A stretch of DNA of 64,000 nucleotides, taken from assembly GCA_964384465.1 (NCBI GenBank), contig CAYLLT010000010.1, positions 1 through 64,000 of the forward strand, given 5' to 3'. The position numbers and the translations under genes are program-made. Source of the DNA: CAYLLT01 sp964384465 (GTDB lineage: Bacteria > Planctomycetota > Phycisphaerae > UBA1845 > PWPN01). Below are positions 8,901 to 15,756 of the stretch, piece by piece. The notes under the pieces are model-generated. The model worked only from the letters and a program-made list of their open reading frames with translations, was not told the DNA's origin and did not search any database. The first letter of the stretch is position 1; the number at the start of each line of letters is the position of its first letter.

Positions 8901-9172
8901 ATCATGTCTTCGGTGGTCTCGCTGGTTCCGGGAGCGCCGGCGGCGGGCGTGCCGATGGTTTCGGTCTCCGCCGCGGTGGATCGCGCAGCGGCCGTGTTAA
9001 AGAGGAGTGCGGCCATCGCGATCAGGCAGGCGCGCGTTGGGCTATGGCCGCCGCGCAAGCTTTCCCTGCGGCGATTTTGCCGGGCGCGAGATGAAATGCG
9101 TTGGATCAGAGAAGCTCCTTTTCCCCGCGTTGAATGATAAGAGAGTATATCCGCCTTAAGCTTAAATCTCAA
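5954..9172 (-). CDS. Large secreted protein with three HYR domains and dockerin-like C-terminus
   Basis: About 1070 codons. An N-terminal basic stretch is followed by a hydrophobic segment (ACLIAMAALLFNTAAA) that looks like a signal peptide. A long region (residues about 130-640) resembles exported planctomycete proteins containing FPPDSMGAAGP. An IPT/TIG-like domain follows, then three HYR domains in tandem with a 255-bp DNA period, then a DxDxDG-rich dockerin-like tail with FGLFQRC. It is probably an extracellular or surface adhesion or matrix protein. The first in-frame initiator, a TTG at 9170-9172, coincides with the -35 box of a good promoter. Translation therefore probably begins downstream: CTG at 9107-9109 sits 5 nt after AAAGGAG, and TTG at 9056-9058 is another option. 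Confidence 0.8.
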   Translation of the reverse strand: MRFKLKADILSYHSTRGKGASLIQRISSRARQNRRRESLRGGHSPTRACLIAMAALLFNTAAARSTAAETETIGTPAAGAPGTSETTEDMMARQEQHQAGRPERDESQGIRPRYRISRELLPPNAQAPGQDTGGEAPVEPLAPQTLGINFTGATLADTGAFPPDSMGAAGPTQFIVAVNGRIRSFNKTTGIADGVLNVDPDVFFNSVMTPPTANNFTSDPRIRYDRLSGRWFIIIIDVPGQAGLLPNRVLIAVSNTSTITGSTVWTFFQFQHDLASPAGDSNKFADYPTLGIDANALYIGVNVFNTTGLGDFYNTTGFVVRKSSILGAGPIVVTAFRKLMSGSGAGPYTPQGVDNFDPAAAEGYFIGVDGQFYGRLALRRISNPAGTPSISGNVSISTNLTSQPITVRHLGNTGGSNGYLDALDWRLMNACLRNGRLWTAHNIGVNNSGAAVTSGATRNGCRWYELTGIPTGQTPSVVQTGTLSTITGTNTFDERNYWIPSVMVSGQGHMALGCSAAGTNEYANAATVGRLGTDALGTLRTPVLYTTATTAYNPSSDPGGPYGRRWGDYSYTSLDPCDDMTMWTIQEFCNATNSYGVRVVKLLAPPPATPASANPPTVAQGQASVNVTITGTQIDGSGFYDPGAGFACRIGAAVSGGVLVNSVTYTDPTHVTLNISTVSAATGAQTVTVTNPDGQSLTSSSGILTVTSACSPDTLPPTITSCGANASASANASCQAAVPNMLGDVTATDNCTAAGSLTKTQSPTAGTFVGLGNTTVTITVKDAANNSATCQKTFTVNDTTAPSITSCGANASASANASCQAAVPNMLGDVTATDNCTAAGSLTKTQSPTAGTFVGLGNTTVTITVKDAANNSATCQKTFTVNDATAPNITACGANASATAGANCQAPVPNMLGDVTATDNCTPSGSLTKTQSPTAGTFVGLGNTTVTITVKDAANNSVTCQKNFTVSSPDTDGDGVPDCLDDCPNTIPGVTVDSFGCPPTVPADFDGDGDVDADDFDHLKDCRLGPEVPQPDPACQDADLDQDGDNDHSDFGLFQRCYSGQNNPLDTNCVNS
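6276..7040 (-). repeat. Three tandem 255-bp repeats encoding HYR domains
   Basis: The unit restarts at 6276, 6531 and 6786 on the plus-strand numbering, exactly 255 bp (85 codons) apart. The 6531 and 6786 units are nearly identical in DNA, while the 6276 unit has diverged, so the last duplication is recent. Each unit encodes a Cys-containing immunoglobulin-like HYR module with VGLGNTTVTITVKDAANNS. Confidence 0.9.
9144..9172 (-). promoter_or_regulatory. Sigma-70-type promoter for the HYR/dockerin-like gene
   Basis: On the minus strand TTGAGA (9172-9167) and TATACT (9149-9144) are separated by exactly 17 nt, followed downstream by an AAAGGAG ribosome-binding site near 9115-9121. The -35 hexamer overlaps the first possible start codon of the frame, which argues for a start further in. 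Confidence 0.55.
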
Positions 9173-9446
9173 CGGAAAAAAACATTGTCCTTGTCACTAT
9201 AGGGGAGCCGTTTTGCGCGTCTGTGCCAATAATCCGCGCCGGGAGAGGCGCTGCTGAGCAATGTGCGACATCTCATTCGCTCTTTTGCCACACCGCGCGG
9301 GTACGCTTATGATCCACTCGGCTCGAGGTCATTGTCGGCGTGGGATGTGAATTGTGCCCGCCAGGCTTGTCCGGTGAGATTCATCCGCCAGGATCGGCCA
9401 CCGTGTTGACCGGTGGCTTTCTTTGCCACCCAAAGGAACTAATCGG
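9173..9446. other. Divergent intergenic region between the HYR gene and fmt
   Basis: No gene seen. It carries an A-run at 9176-9182 and a short hairpin (ACCGGTGGC...GCCACC, 9409-9430) just before fmt. Confidence 0.4.
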
Positions 9447-10442
9447 ATGCGCGTGGTTTTCTTCGGATCGGGTGAGTTTGCGGTGCCTAGCCTGCGGTGG
9501 CTGATCAACAGCGCGCATGAGGTCGTAGCGGTGGTGACGCAGCCGGATCGGCTGGCGGGGCGGGGGAAGAATTTGCAGCCTACTCCGGTGGCGCTCAATG
9601 CGGTGGAACACGCGCTGCCGGTGGAGCGATGTGAGGATGTGAACGAAGAGAGGTTCGTTGCGAAGATGCGGGGGCTGGGCGCGGACATCGGTGTGGTCAT
9701 CGCCTTCGGGCAGAAGCTGCTGGGGCCGCTGCGGTCGGCGTTTGCGAGTGAGTGCATCAATCTGCACGCTTCGCTGCTGCCGAAGTTTCGCGGGGCGGCG
9801 CCGATTCCGGCGGCGATTCTGGCGGGCGAACAGAGCACCGGCGTGACCGCGTTCCGGCTCATCGACATGATGGATGCGGGGCCGATCCTGGTTCAGCGGC
9901 AGACGGTGATCGCGTCCACGGAGACGGCGGGGGAGTTGCACGAGCGGCTGTCGCGGATCGCGTGCGATACGCTGGATACGACGCTGCGGCTGCATGTCGA
10001 TGATGCGCTGCCGGCGGGCGTGCCGCAGGAGGAGTCGCAGGCGACGCATGCTCCGAAACTCACCAAGGCGGACGGCTATTTGAGATTTGACGAGACGGCC
10101 GAGCAGTTGGCGCGGCGATGCCGGGCGATGTGGCCGTGGCCAGGCGCGCGGTGCCGGTATGTCGCGGCGGACGGGCGAAGTGAGGAGATCGCGATTGCGA
10201 CGGCAACGGCCGTGCCGTCCGTGAGCGGGGGGACGCCGGGCACGATCACGGATGTGCTGACGGTGGCGACGGCTGCGGGGGCGCTGGAGATTCACAGCCT
10301 CCAGCCTGCGGGAAAGCGGGTGATGAGCTGGCAGGATTTTGTGAATGGGCGGCATGTGCGGGCGGAGGAGCGGATGGAACGGATAGAGGGAGAGATGGAG
10401 AGACGGAGAGATGGAGAGAGGGGGAGAGGGGGAGAAAGATGA
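9447..10442 (+). CDS. fmt: Methionyl-tRNA formyltransferase
   Basis: 331 residues from the ATG at 9447. It formylates initiator Met-tRNA with 10-formyl-THF in the cytosol. The catalytic signature NLHASLLPKFRGAAPI gives the Asn and His, and DMMDAGPIL gives the Asp. The N-terminal MRVVFFGSGEFAVPSL is the family's Rossmann start, which favours this ATG over an in-frame TTG 24 nt upstream. The C-terminal OB-like domain runs through HSLQPAGKRVMSWQDFVNG, where the normal protein ends. The last 25 or so residues (Glu/Arg/Gly-rich) are encoded by a GA-repeat that also supplies the stop codon and the Shine-Dalgarno of the next gene. Confidence 0.95.
   Translation: MRVVFFGSGEFAVPSLRWLINSAHEVVAVVTQPDRLAGRGKNLQPTPVALNAVEHALPVERCEDVNEERFVAKMRGLGADIGVVIAFGQKLLGPLRSAFASECINLHASLLPKFRGAAPIPAAILAGEQSTGVTAFRLIDMMDAGPILVQRQTVIASTETAGELHERLSRIACDTLDTTLRLHVDDALPAGVPQEESQATHAPKLTKADGYLRFDETAEQLARRCRAMWPWPGARCRYVAADGRSEEIAIATATAVPSVSGGTPGTITDVLTVATAAGALEIHSLQPAGKRVMSWQDFVNGRHVRAEERMERIEGEMERRRDGERGRGGER
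10374..10438 (+). repeat. GA-rich half element at the fmt 3' end
   Basis: Short-period GGAGAGATGGAGAGACGG-type sequence without its pyrimidine partner arm. It belongs to the same family as the palindromes at 412, 25722 and 41188. It is translated as the extended tail of Fmt and places GGGGGAGAAAG just before the next ATG. Confidence 0.75.
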
Positions 10443-11983
10443 TTCAGGCGTTTCGTTCGATTTGTGGATTCTATTTCCTTCTGATGACGGTGTCGTTTGT
10501 TCGCGCGGGGGATAAACCTCGCTTCGTGGAGATTTCCTGCGAGGTGCTGGAGGACAAGATTCGCGGGGGATTGCTCGCTCAGATTCTGGGGAATTTGAAC
10601 GGCTTGCCGCACGAGATGAAATACATTGACGAGCCGGGAAATGTGGAGACTTACACGCCGAGTCTGCCGGAAGGGGCGTGGACCGACGATGACACGGATA
10701 TCGAGTGGGTCTACCTGGTCGAGATGCAGCGGAGCGGGAAGCGGCTGCTGTCGTACGATCGGATTCGCGAACTGTGGCAGCGGCATATCAATCGGCGGAT
10801 CTGGTGCGCGAACCATTATGCGCGGCAGTTGATGGAGATCGGCATCGCACCGCCGCTGACCGGGCGGGTGGCGCTGAATCCGTGGTCGGATTTCAATATC
10901 TCCGGGCAGTTCATCTGTGAATCTTTTGGGCTGATCTCGCCAGGCATGCCGCGGACGGCGGCGGATACGGCGCTGCACTATACGCATGTGACGATTGAGG
11001 GTGAGCCGGCGCAGGCGACGCAGCTCTTTGCGACGATGATCGCGACGGCGTTTCTGGTTGATGATGCTGCTCCAACGGCGAAATCACTCGATCGGATCGT
11101 TGACGCGGGTTTAGCGGCCGTCGATCCCAAGAGTGAAATTCACCAGATCGTTACGCAGGTACGGCAGTGGTGTCGTGAAAACCCGTCGGATTGGAAGAAG
11201 ACGCGCGCGCTCGTCAAGGCGGCGTACTCGCACCACAACGGGGAGATGCGCGATCGGAACGGGTACGAACTGAATACCGCTTCGACGATCGCGGCGCTGC
11301 TTTACGGCGGCGGGGACTTCGTGGAGACGCTTCGGCTGGCGTTCAATTTTGGATGGGACGCGGACAATAATGCGGCGACGAGCGCGACGATCGTCGGCGT
11401 CATGCGCGGCCGGCGCTGGATGGACCGGCAGGGGTGGGACATTCGCGATGTGTACAAGAACATCAGCCGCGACGAGATGCCGAACGACGAGACGATTACG
11501 CGGTTTGGCGACCGGCTGGTGGAGGTTGCGGGCCGGGTGATCATCGAGCGCGGGGGTGAACTGCACGCACCGAAGGGCCGGCGCGTTTACCGGATTCGCG
11601 TTGAAGAGCCGGTGAATGTGGAACCGCTCACCAACCTGAAAGATGAGGCCAAACAGCTCGCATCCGATCTGAGGCCGTGGATCGACTACTCCTATCTCAC
11701 CAGTCCGGAAGCCAAGCGCCGGGCGGGGGCGGCATACCTGGCGATCTGTCTGGATTACGCGGAGGAGCTGAGGCAAAAACGCCCACAGCAATGGCAACAA
11801 GCGCTGGAGGCACTGGAGCAGTTCGGGCAGTTGCGGGATGCGCTGTTCAGTGCACCAACTCCGGCCGGTGAAGTGTTGAAACAGAAAGCGCGGGCCGCGG
11901 GACTGATTGAGAAAGCCGAAAGTCGAAAGTCGAAAGTCGAAACGAAACCGGAAAGTCAAAAAGCGAAAGACGAAAACCAGTAA
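10439..11983 (+). CDS. ADP-ribosylglycohydrolase-family protein with signal peptide
   Basis: 514 residues. The ATG overlaps the fmt stop as ATGA, implying translational coupling. The N-terminus (AFRSICGFYFLLMTVSFVRA) looks like a Sec signal peptide, which is unusual because most DraG/ARH proteins are cytosolic. The core shows the family hallmarks: KIRGGLLAQILGN near the start, the metal-binding WTDDDTDIEW, and a C-terminal NFGWDADNNAATSATIVG, the second Asp cluster that binds the dinuclear metal centre. Family members remove ADP-ribose from proteins or nucleic acids, or hydrolyse related N-glycosides. The last 20 or so residues (ESRKSKVE...) are encoded by a GAAAGTC repeat at 11905-11980. Confidence 0.8.
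   Translation: MIQAFRSICGFYFLLMTVSFVRAGDKPRFVEISCEVLEDKIRGGLLAQILGNLNGLPHEMKYIDEPGNVETYTPSLPEGAWTDDDTDIEWVYLVEMQRSGKRLLSYDRIRELWQRHINRRIWCANHYARQLMEIGIAPPLTGRVALNPWSDFNISGQFICESFGLISPGMPRTAADTALHYTHVTIEGEPAQATQLFATMIATAFLVDDAAPTAKSLDRIVDAGLAAVDPKSEIHQIVTQVRQWCRENPSDWKKTRALVKAAYSHHNGEMRDRNGYELNTASTIAALLYGGGDFVETLRLAFNFGWDADNNAATSATIVGVMRGRRWMDRQGWDIRDVYKNISRDEMPNDETITRFGDRLVEVAGRVIIERGGELHAPKGRRVYRIRVEEPVNVEPLTNLKDEAKQLASDLRPWIDYSYLTSPEAKRRAGAAYLAICLDYAEELRQKRPQQWQQALEALEQFGQLRDALFSAPTPAGEVLKQKARAAGLIEKAESRKSKVETKPESQKAKDENQ
11905..11980 (+). repeat. GAAAGTC short-period repeat at the 3' end of the ARH gene
   Basis: Imperfect tandem copies of GAAAGTC(GAA) run through the final codons and the junction with the protease gene. 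This type is distinct from the GAGAGA family but sits in the same kind of place, at a gene end. Confidence 0.65.
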
Positions 11984-13590
11984 TGCAGTTTCTTGTTTTT
12001 GCCGCTTTTGCGATTGTGTTGAGTGTGCCGGAGGACGGTCCGCCCTGGGCGACGATTACATCTCAGGCGGGGACGTGGGCGATGGTGTTGGGTCAGATGG
12101 TTCTGGTCGCGGCGGCGGGAGCGGTCTGCACGCGGTTGGTGAAGGCGCGGCTGGAACGCGACCCGGCGTGGCTGCCGAGTGCGCAGCGGCGACTCGGCCA
12201 GGGGAATGCGGCCGTTCGCGCGATCCTGCTGGCGGGGCTGATTACCAGCGTCTACGGAACACAGTGGGTGCAGATGGTGCGTAGCTGGCGCGTGCGATTG
12301 CCGGGATACGGCGCCGTACCGGTCCAGTCGATCTGGGGATTGGACGAGCTGCTCGTCCTGCTGCCTTTCTTTATCGCGATTGTGGTCGCGTGGGTCGCGC
12401 TTTATCCGGCGGATCGGGCGATTCGACAGGTGGCGGTCGAGCTGCGGTTGTGGGCATCGGTGCCGCCTCGACCGGTGTGGCGGCTGCGGCAGTTTCTCAG
12501 TTTCAACCTGCGGCAGCATGTGCTGATTATCCTGATCCCGATGATCCCGATTGTGATCGCCAATGATTTCGCATTCGCGTACCGCCGGGAGATACAACGC
12601 GCGACGGGGCTGGCGTGGGCGGACCAGGTGGTGCTGGTGGTGATGGCGGGGATTGTGTTCGTGCTCGCGCCTGTCGTTCTGAGGTACATCTGGCACACGC
12701 GGATCCTGCCGCCGGGCGAGCTGCGCGACCGGCTGGAGGAGCTTTGCCGGCGGATCGGCCTGAAGTATCGCCGCATTCTGATCTGGGAGAGCGACGGGAT
12801 GGTGATTAACGCGGCGGTGATGGGGTTGCTGCGGCCGGTGCGGTACATCCTGCTGTCGGACGGTCTGCTGGAGATGATGGACGATCAGAAGATCGAAGCC
12901 GTGTTCGGGCATGAAGCGGGGCACGTCAAGCATCGGCACATCGAGTTCTACCTGCTGTTTGCGGTGTTCAGCATGTTGATCGTCGGCGGCGTCTTCGAGC
13001 TGGTGCGGGTGGCGGCGATGTACTGGCCGGCGTTGTTTCCGCAGGGACGTGAGTTGTACGACTATCTACAGGTCGGCGCGGTGGGAACGATCATCCTGGT
13101 ATGGGGGATCGGCTTCGGTTTCATCTCGCGGCGGTTCGAGTGGCAGGCGGACCTGTTCGGAGCGCGGACGGTGACGCCGTCGCCGGAGGCCTGCGATCAG
13201 CCGTGCTTCCTGCATGGGACGGCGCTGCGGCAACCGGTCGTGATGATGCCCGACGGGGGGAATGGTATTGATCCTGTCGAAAGCGCCGTCGCCAATAGCC
13301 CGACCTCCGTCATAAGGTACGCTCCGTCCGAGAATGCGGTCTGCGCGACAGCCGCCGGGGTGTTCGCGGAGGCACTTCACCGGATCGCGGTGCTGAACGG
13401 GATCGCGGTGGATGCGCGAAGCTGGCGGCATTCGAGCATCGCCAACCGGATGCGCCTGCTGAAACAATATGCGCACGATCCGGCGGGCAGCGCCCGGCTC
13501 GAACGGGTGGTGATCGTGATCAAGGTGCTGCTGGTGGTGGGTACGGTCATCGGGTTGGGCGTGGGGGTGTGGCTTTATTGGCCGCGTTGA
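11983..13590 (+). CDS. M48-family membrane metalloprotease
   Basis: 535 residues. The zinc motif HEAGH (in VFGHEAGHVKHRH) marks the peptidase, with a downstream Glu in RRFEWQADLFGAR as the third ligand. At least six hydrophobic segments surround the domain (for example residues 30-47, 115-135, 180-200, 215-235, 320-345 and 360-380), and a final one sits at the C-terminus. This resembles HtpX/Ste24 quality-control proteases that face the cytosol. The ATG overlaps the preceding stop by one base, so fmt, the ARH gene and this gene form a coupled run of three. The biological link among them is not obvious. Confidence 0.85.
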   Translation: MQFLVFAAFAIVLSVPEDGPPWATITSQAGTWAMVLGQMVLVAAAGAVCTRLVKARLERDPAWLPSAQRRLGQGNAAVRAILLAGLITSVYGTQWVQMVRSWRVRLPGYGAVPVQSIWGLDELLVLLPFFIAIVVAWVALYPADRAIRQVAVELRLWASVPPRPVWRLRQFLSFNLRQHVLIILIPMIPIVIANDFAFAYRREIQRATGLAWADQVVLVVMAGIVFVLAPVVLRYIWHTRILPPGELRDRLEELCRRIGLKYRRILIWESDGMVINAAVMGLLRPVRYILLSDGLLEMMDDQKIEAVFGHEAGHVKHRHIEFYLLFAVFSMLIVGGVFELVRVAAMYWPALFPQGRELYDYLQVGAVGTIILVWGIGFGFISRRFEWQADLFGARTVTPSPEACDQPCFLHGTALRQPVVMMPDGGNGIDPVESAVANSPTSVIRYAPSENAVCATAAGVFAEALHRIAVLNGIAVDARSWRHSSIANRMRLLKQYAHDPAGSARLERVVIVIKVLLVVGTVIGLGVGVWLYWPR

Positions 13591-13627
13591 ATGCTATTGC
13601 CGTGCGGCTTTTCAAGCCGCTGTCCCA

Positions 13628-13813
13628 TCACCGGAACGTGATGCCGGGGTAGATGAAGACGTCGAGGAGAGTCGGCGTCAAATACTGATCGAGCGGCGGG
13701 CAGAATACGGGGCCATTGTCGGGGGTGGTAGTCTGCGCGTTCAGGATGGAGCTGAGTCCCAGAACGACAAGGCCGGCCTTAACGGCCAGATCACGGAAGC
13801 GAGTCATCATCAT
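13628..13813 (-). CDS. Small secreted hypothetical protein, 61 aa
   Basis: Starts with three Met codons and has a good signal peptide (RFRDLAVKAGLVVLGLSSIL, then NAQ as a plausible cleavage site) followed by about 35 mature residues containing one Cys. No family recognised. The signal peptide is the main support; size and isolation keep confidence modest. Confidence 0.45.
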   Translation of the reverse strand: MMMTRFRDLAVKAGLVVLGLSSILNAQTTTPDNGPVFCPPLDQYLTPTLLDVFIYPGITFR

Positions 13814-14208
13814 CTCGGCGGAGGAGTCGCCGGATCATCGCGGCGACTCCCTCCCACTCAACTGCGGCCTCTTGCGCTGCTTCCCCTTCGCGCCAATCCG
13901 AGCCCTTCTACAGGATACCGGCAGGCGGCGTCAAGCCGATCACCCTATTTCCGGGGAGAAAATATGTGGCGTGCATGGCGTATCTGATCGGCCTTATTTT
14001 TCTTCAAGTCGTTTTGCCACAACGCTTTATTGCGTTCGACATACGCCCGTCCGGTCCTTCGACGGGCTGCTTCACACCGTCCGATAACCATCAAGAGGGC
14101 AGAAGTTCCAGCCAGGGAGGGGCGTTCCGGCCGGCGCCGGTCGGCCGGAGCGATGGCCGCGTTGTGCTCCAGGGGTGCGGCCGCAGATCGGTGGTAATGG
14201 GAGGGGAC
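13814..14208. other. 395-bp region without a clear gene
   Basis: A plus-strand frame in phase with the terminase is open from 13966, but its first 81 codons have poor protein character and lie before a good ribosome-binding site (GGGAGGGG at 14199-14206). A short inverted repeat (GGAGTCGC...GCGACTCC, about 13823-13847) is the only structure seen. Confidence 0.5.
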
Positions 14209-15642
14209 ATGGGGCAATGCGACGCGGGGGATTCTCTCGACGGGCAGTCCACCGCACCTGAGCCGGTACCGGCCGCGGTCCGGCCCATTATTCCGCTGCT
14301 GCCGTATCAGCGGGCGGACGTGGAATCGGGGGCGCGGTTCAGTTGGTGCTGCTGGTCGCGGCAGATCGGGAAGAGTTTTACCAAGTCACTTCGGCGGGTG
14401 CTGCGGGGGATCGAACGGCGGCGGACGCAGGTGTTCCTCTCGGCGGGTGAGCGGCAGAGTCGCGAACTCATGCTCAAGGTCCAGCAGCATTGCCGGGCGT
14501 TGAACATCGCGTGTCATGGGAGCACCCAGGAAAAAGCAGGGGGCGGGTTACGCCGCAAGCGGCTTGAGTTGTTGTTGCCGAACGGCGTGCGGGTGATCGG
14601 ATTGCCGGCCAATCCGCAGACGGCGCGCGGGTTTACCGGGGACGTGTTTCTCGACGAGTTCGCCATGCACCGCGAGGACCGGGAGATCTGGGCGGCGGTG
14701 TTCCCGACTGTCCTGCGGGGCGAGGGCGAGCTGGACGTGGCTTCGACGCCGAAGGGGCGGGACAACCTGTTTGCCGAGCTGCGGGAGAACGCGCAGTTTC
14801 ATCATTCGCTGGTCACGCTGGACGATGCGATCGTTGCGGGGTTGAAGATCGACGCGGAGGCGATCCGGCGATCGATGAATGATGACGAGCTTTATCGGCA
14901 GGAGTTCGGGTGCGAGTTTCTGGATGAGTCGTCGGCGTTTCTGACGTACGAGCAGATCAAGCGGGTGGAGGATGCGGGACTGGACAAGGCGTTCGACCTG
15001 GCAGCGCTTTCTGGATTCGCGAAGAGGCAAGCCGGTTTCGGGGGATTGTATGTCGGCGTGGATATCGGGCGGGTGCGGGATTTGACGGTGATGTGGGTGG
15101 TGGAGCGCGTGGAGGGGGCGAGCGGGAGAGAGGGAGAGGGGGAGACGGCGCGATGGGGCAACGGTGACGTACTGGTGACGCGTGGGGTGCGGGAGTCTTT
15201 GGGTGAGCCGTTTCGCGAGCAATGGGTGGCGCTGCGCGAGCTGTTGTCGTTGCGCGGAGTACGACGATGTTGCATCGATGCGGGCGGGATGGGGATGCCG
15301 CTGGCGGAGGCGGCGGTGGAAGCGTTCGGTGCGTCGCGGGTGGAGGCGGTGACGTTTACGGCGGCGGTGAAGGATGAGCTGGCGAGCCGGCTGCGGATGC
15401 GCGTCGAGGAGGGGACGATCCGGATTCCGGTCGATGAGTCGATCCGCAACGACTGGCATTCAGTTCGGCGGTCGGTGACTTCAGCGGGTCCGGCGCGGTA
15501 TGAGGCGGGGCGCGGGAGTGCGGGGCATGCGGACCGGTTCTGGGCGGCTTGTCTGGCGGTGCGGGCGGCGGGAACCGGCGCGGGGTGTATCGAGTCCGTG
15601 CGCGGGACGGCACTGAGGTTTGTTCGAGAGGGTGTCTGGTGA
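14209..15642 (+). CDS. Phage terminase large subunit (Mu gp28-like)
   Basis: 477 residues from the ATG that follows GGGAGGGG. The ATPase half has a deviant Walker A (SRQIGKSF), and Walker B appears as GDVFLDEFAMHRED. The nuclease half has the RNase-H-like acidic residues: DIGRVRDLTVMW, then CCIDAGGMGMPL, then an Asp in GHADRFWAACL. The enzyme would cut and package DNA into a capsid. Between the first two strands of the nuclease fold the protein contains EGASGREGEGE, coded by a GA-repeat (about 15110-15150), likely a later insertion in frame. The portal gene follows; no capsid, tail, integrase or lysis gene is visible. Confidence 0.8.
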   Translation: MGQCDAGDSLDGQSTAPEPVPAAVRPIIPLLPYQRADVESGARFSWCCWSRQIGKSFTKSLRRVLRGIERRRTQVFLSAGERQSRELMLKVQQHCRALNIACHGSTQEKAGGGLRRKRLELLLPNGVRVIGLPANPQTARGFTGDVFLDEFAMHREDREIWAAVFPTVLRGEGELDVASTPKGRDNLFAELRENAQFHHSLVTLDDAIVAGLKIDAEAIRRSMNDDELYRQEFGCEFLDESSAFLTYEQIKRVEDAGLDKAFDLAALSGFAKRQAGFGGLYVGVDIGRVRDLTVMWVVERVEGASGREGEGETARWGNGDVLVTRGVRESLGEPFREQWVALRELLSLRGVRRCCIDAGGMGMPLAEAAVEAFGASRVEAVTFTAAVKDELASRLRMRVEEGTIRIPVDESIRNDWHSVRRSVTSAGPARYEAGRGSAGHADRFWAACLAVRAAGTGAGCIESVRGTALRFVREGVW

Positions 15643-15649
15643 TTAGAGG

Positions 15650-15736
15650 GGGAGAGTGGGAGACGAGGAGACGGAGAGATGGAGAGACGGAGAGATGGAG
15701 CGATTGAGAGATTTCAGATTTGAGATTGGAGATTTC
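15650..15736 (+). repeat. Two adjoining short-period repeats between terminase and portal genes
   Basis: Positions 15650-15710 are a GA-type half element. It is followed immediately by a different unit, ATTTGAGATTGGAGATTTC (15717-15735). The portal ribosome-binding site (GAGAGGTGAGCG) lies just after. Confidence 0.65.
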
Positions 15737-15756
15737 AAAACGATGAGAGGTGAGCG

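Noticed and set aside
7274..9094. Plus-strand open frame (606 codons) inside the HYR/dockerin-like gene
   Set aside because: Gly/Val/Ala/Arg-rich antisense translation without motifs.
13966..14208. Upstream extension of the terminase
   Set aside because: No family similarity; a strong ribosome-binding site precedes the ATG at 14209.
15650..15736. Possible CRISPR array
   Set aside because: The repeats are short-period GA units without unique spacers of even length, and no cas gene is near.
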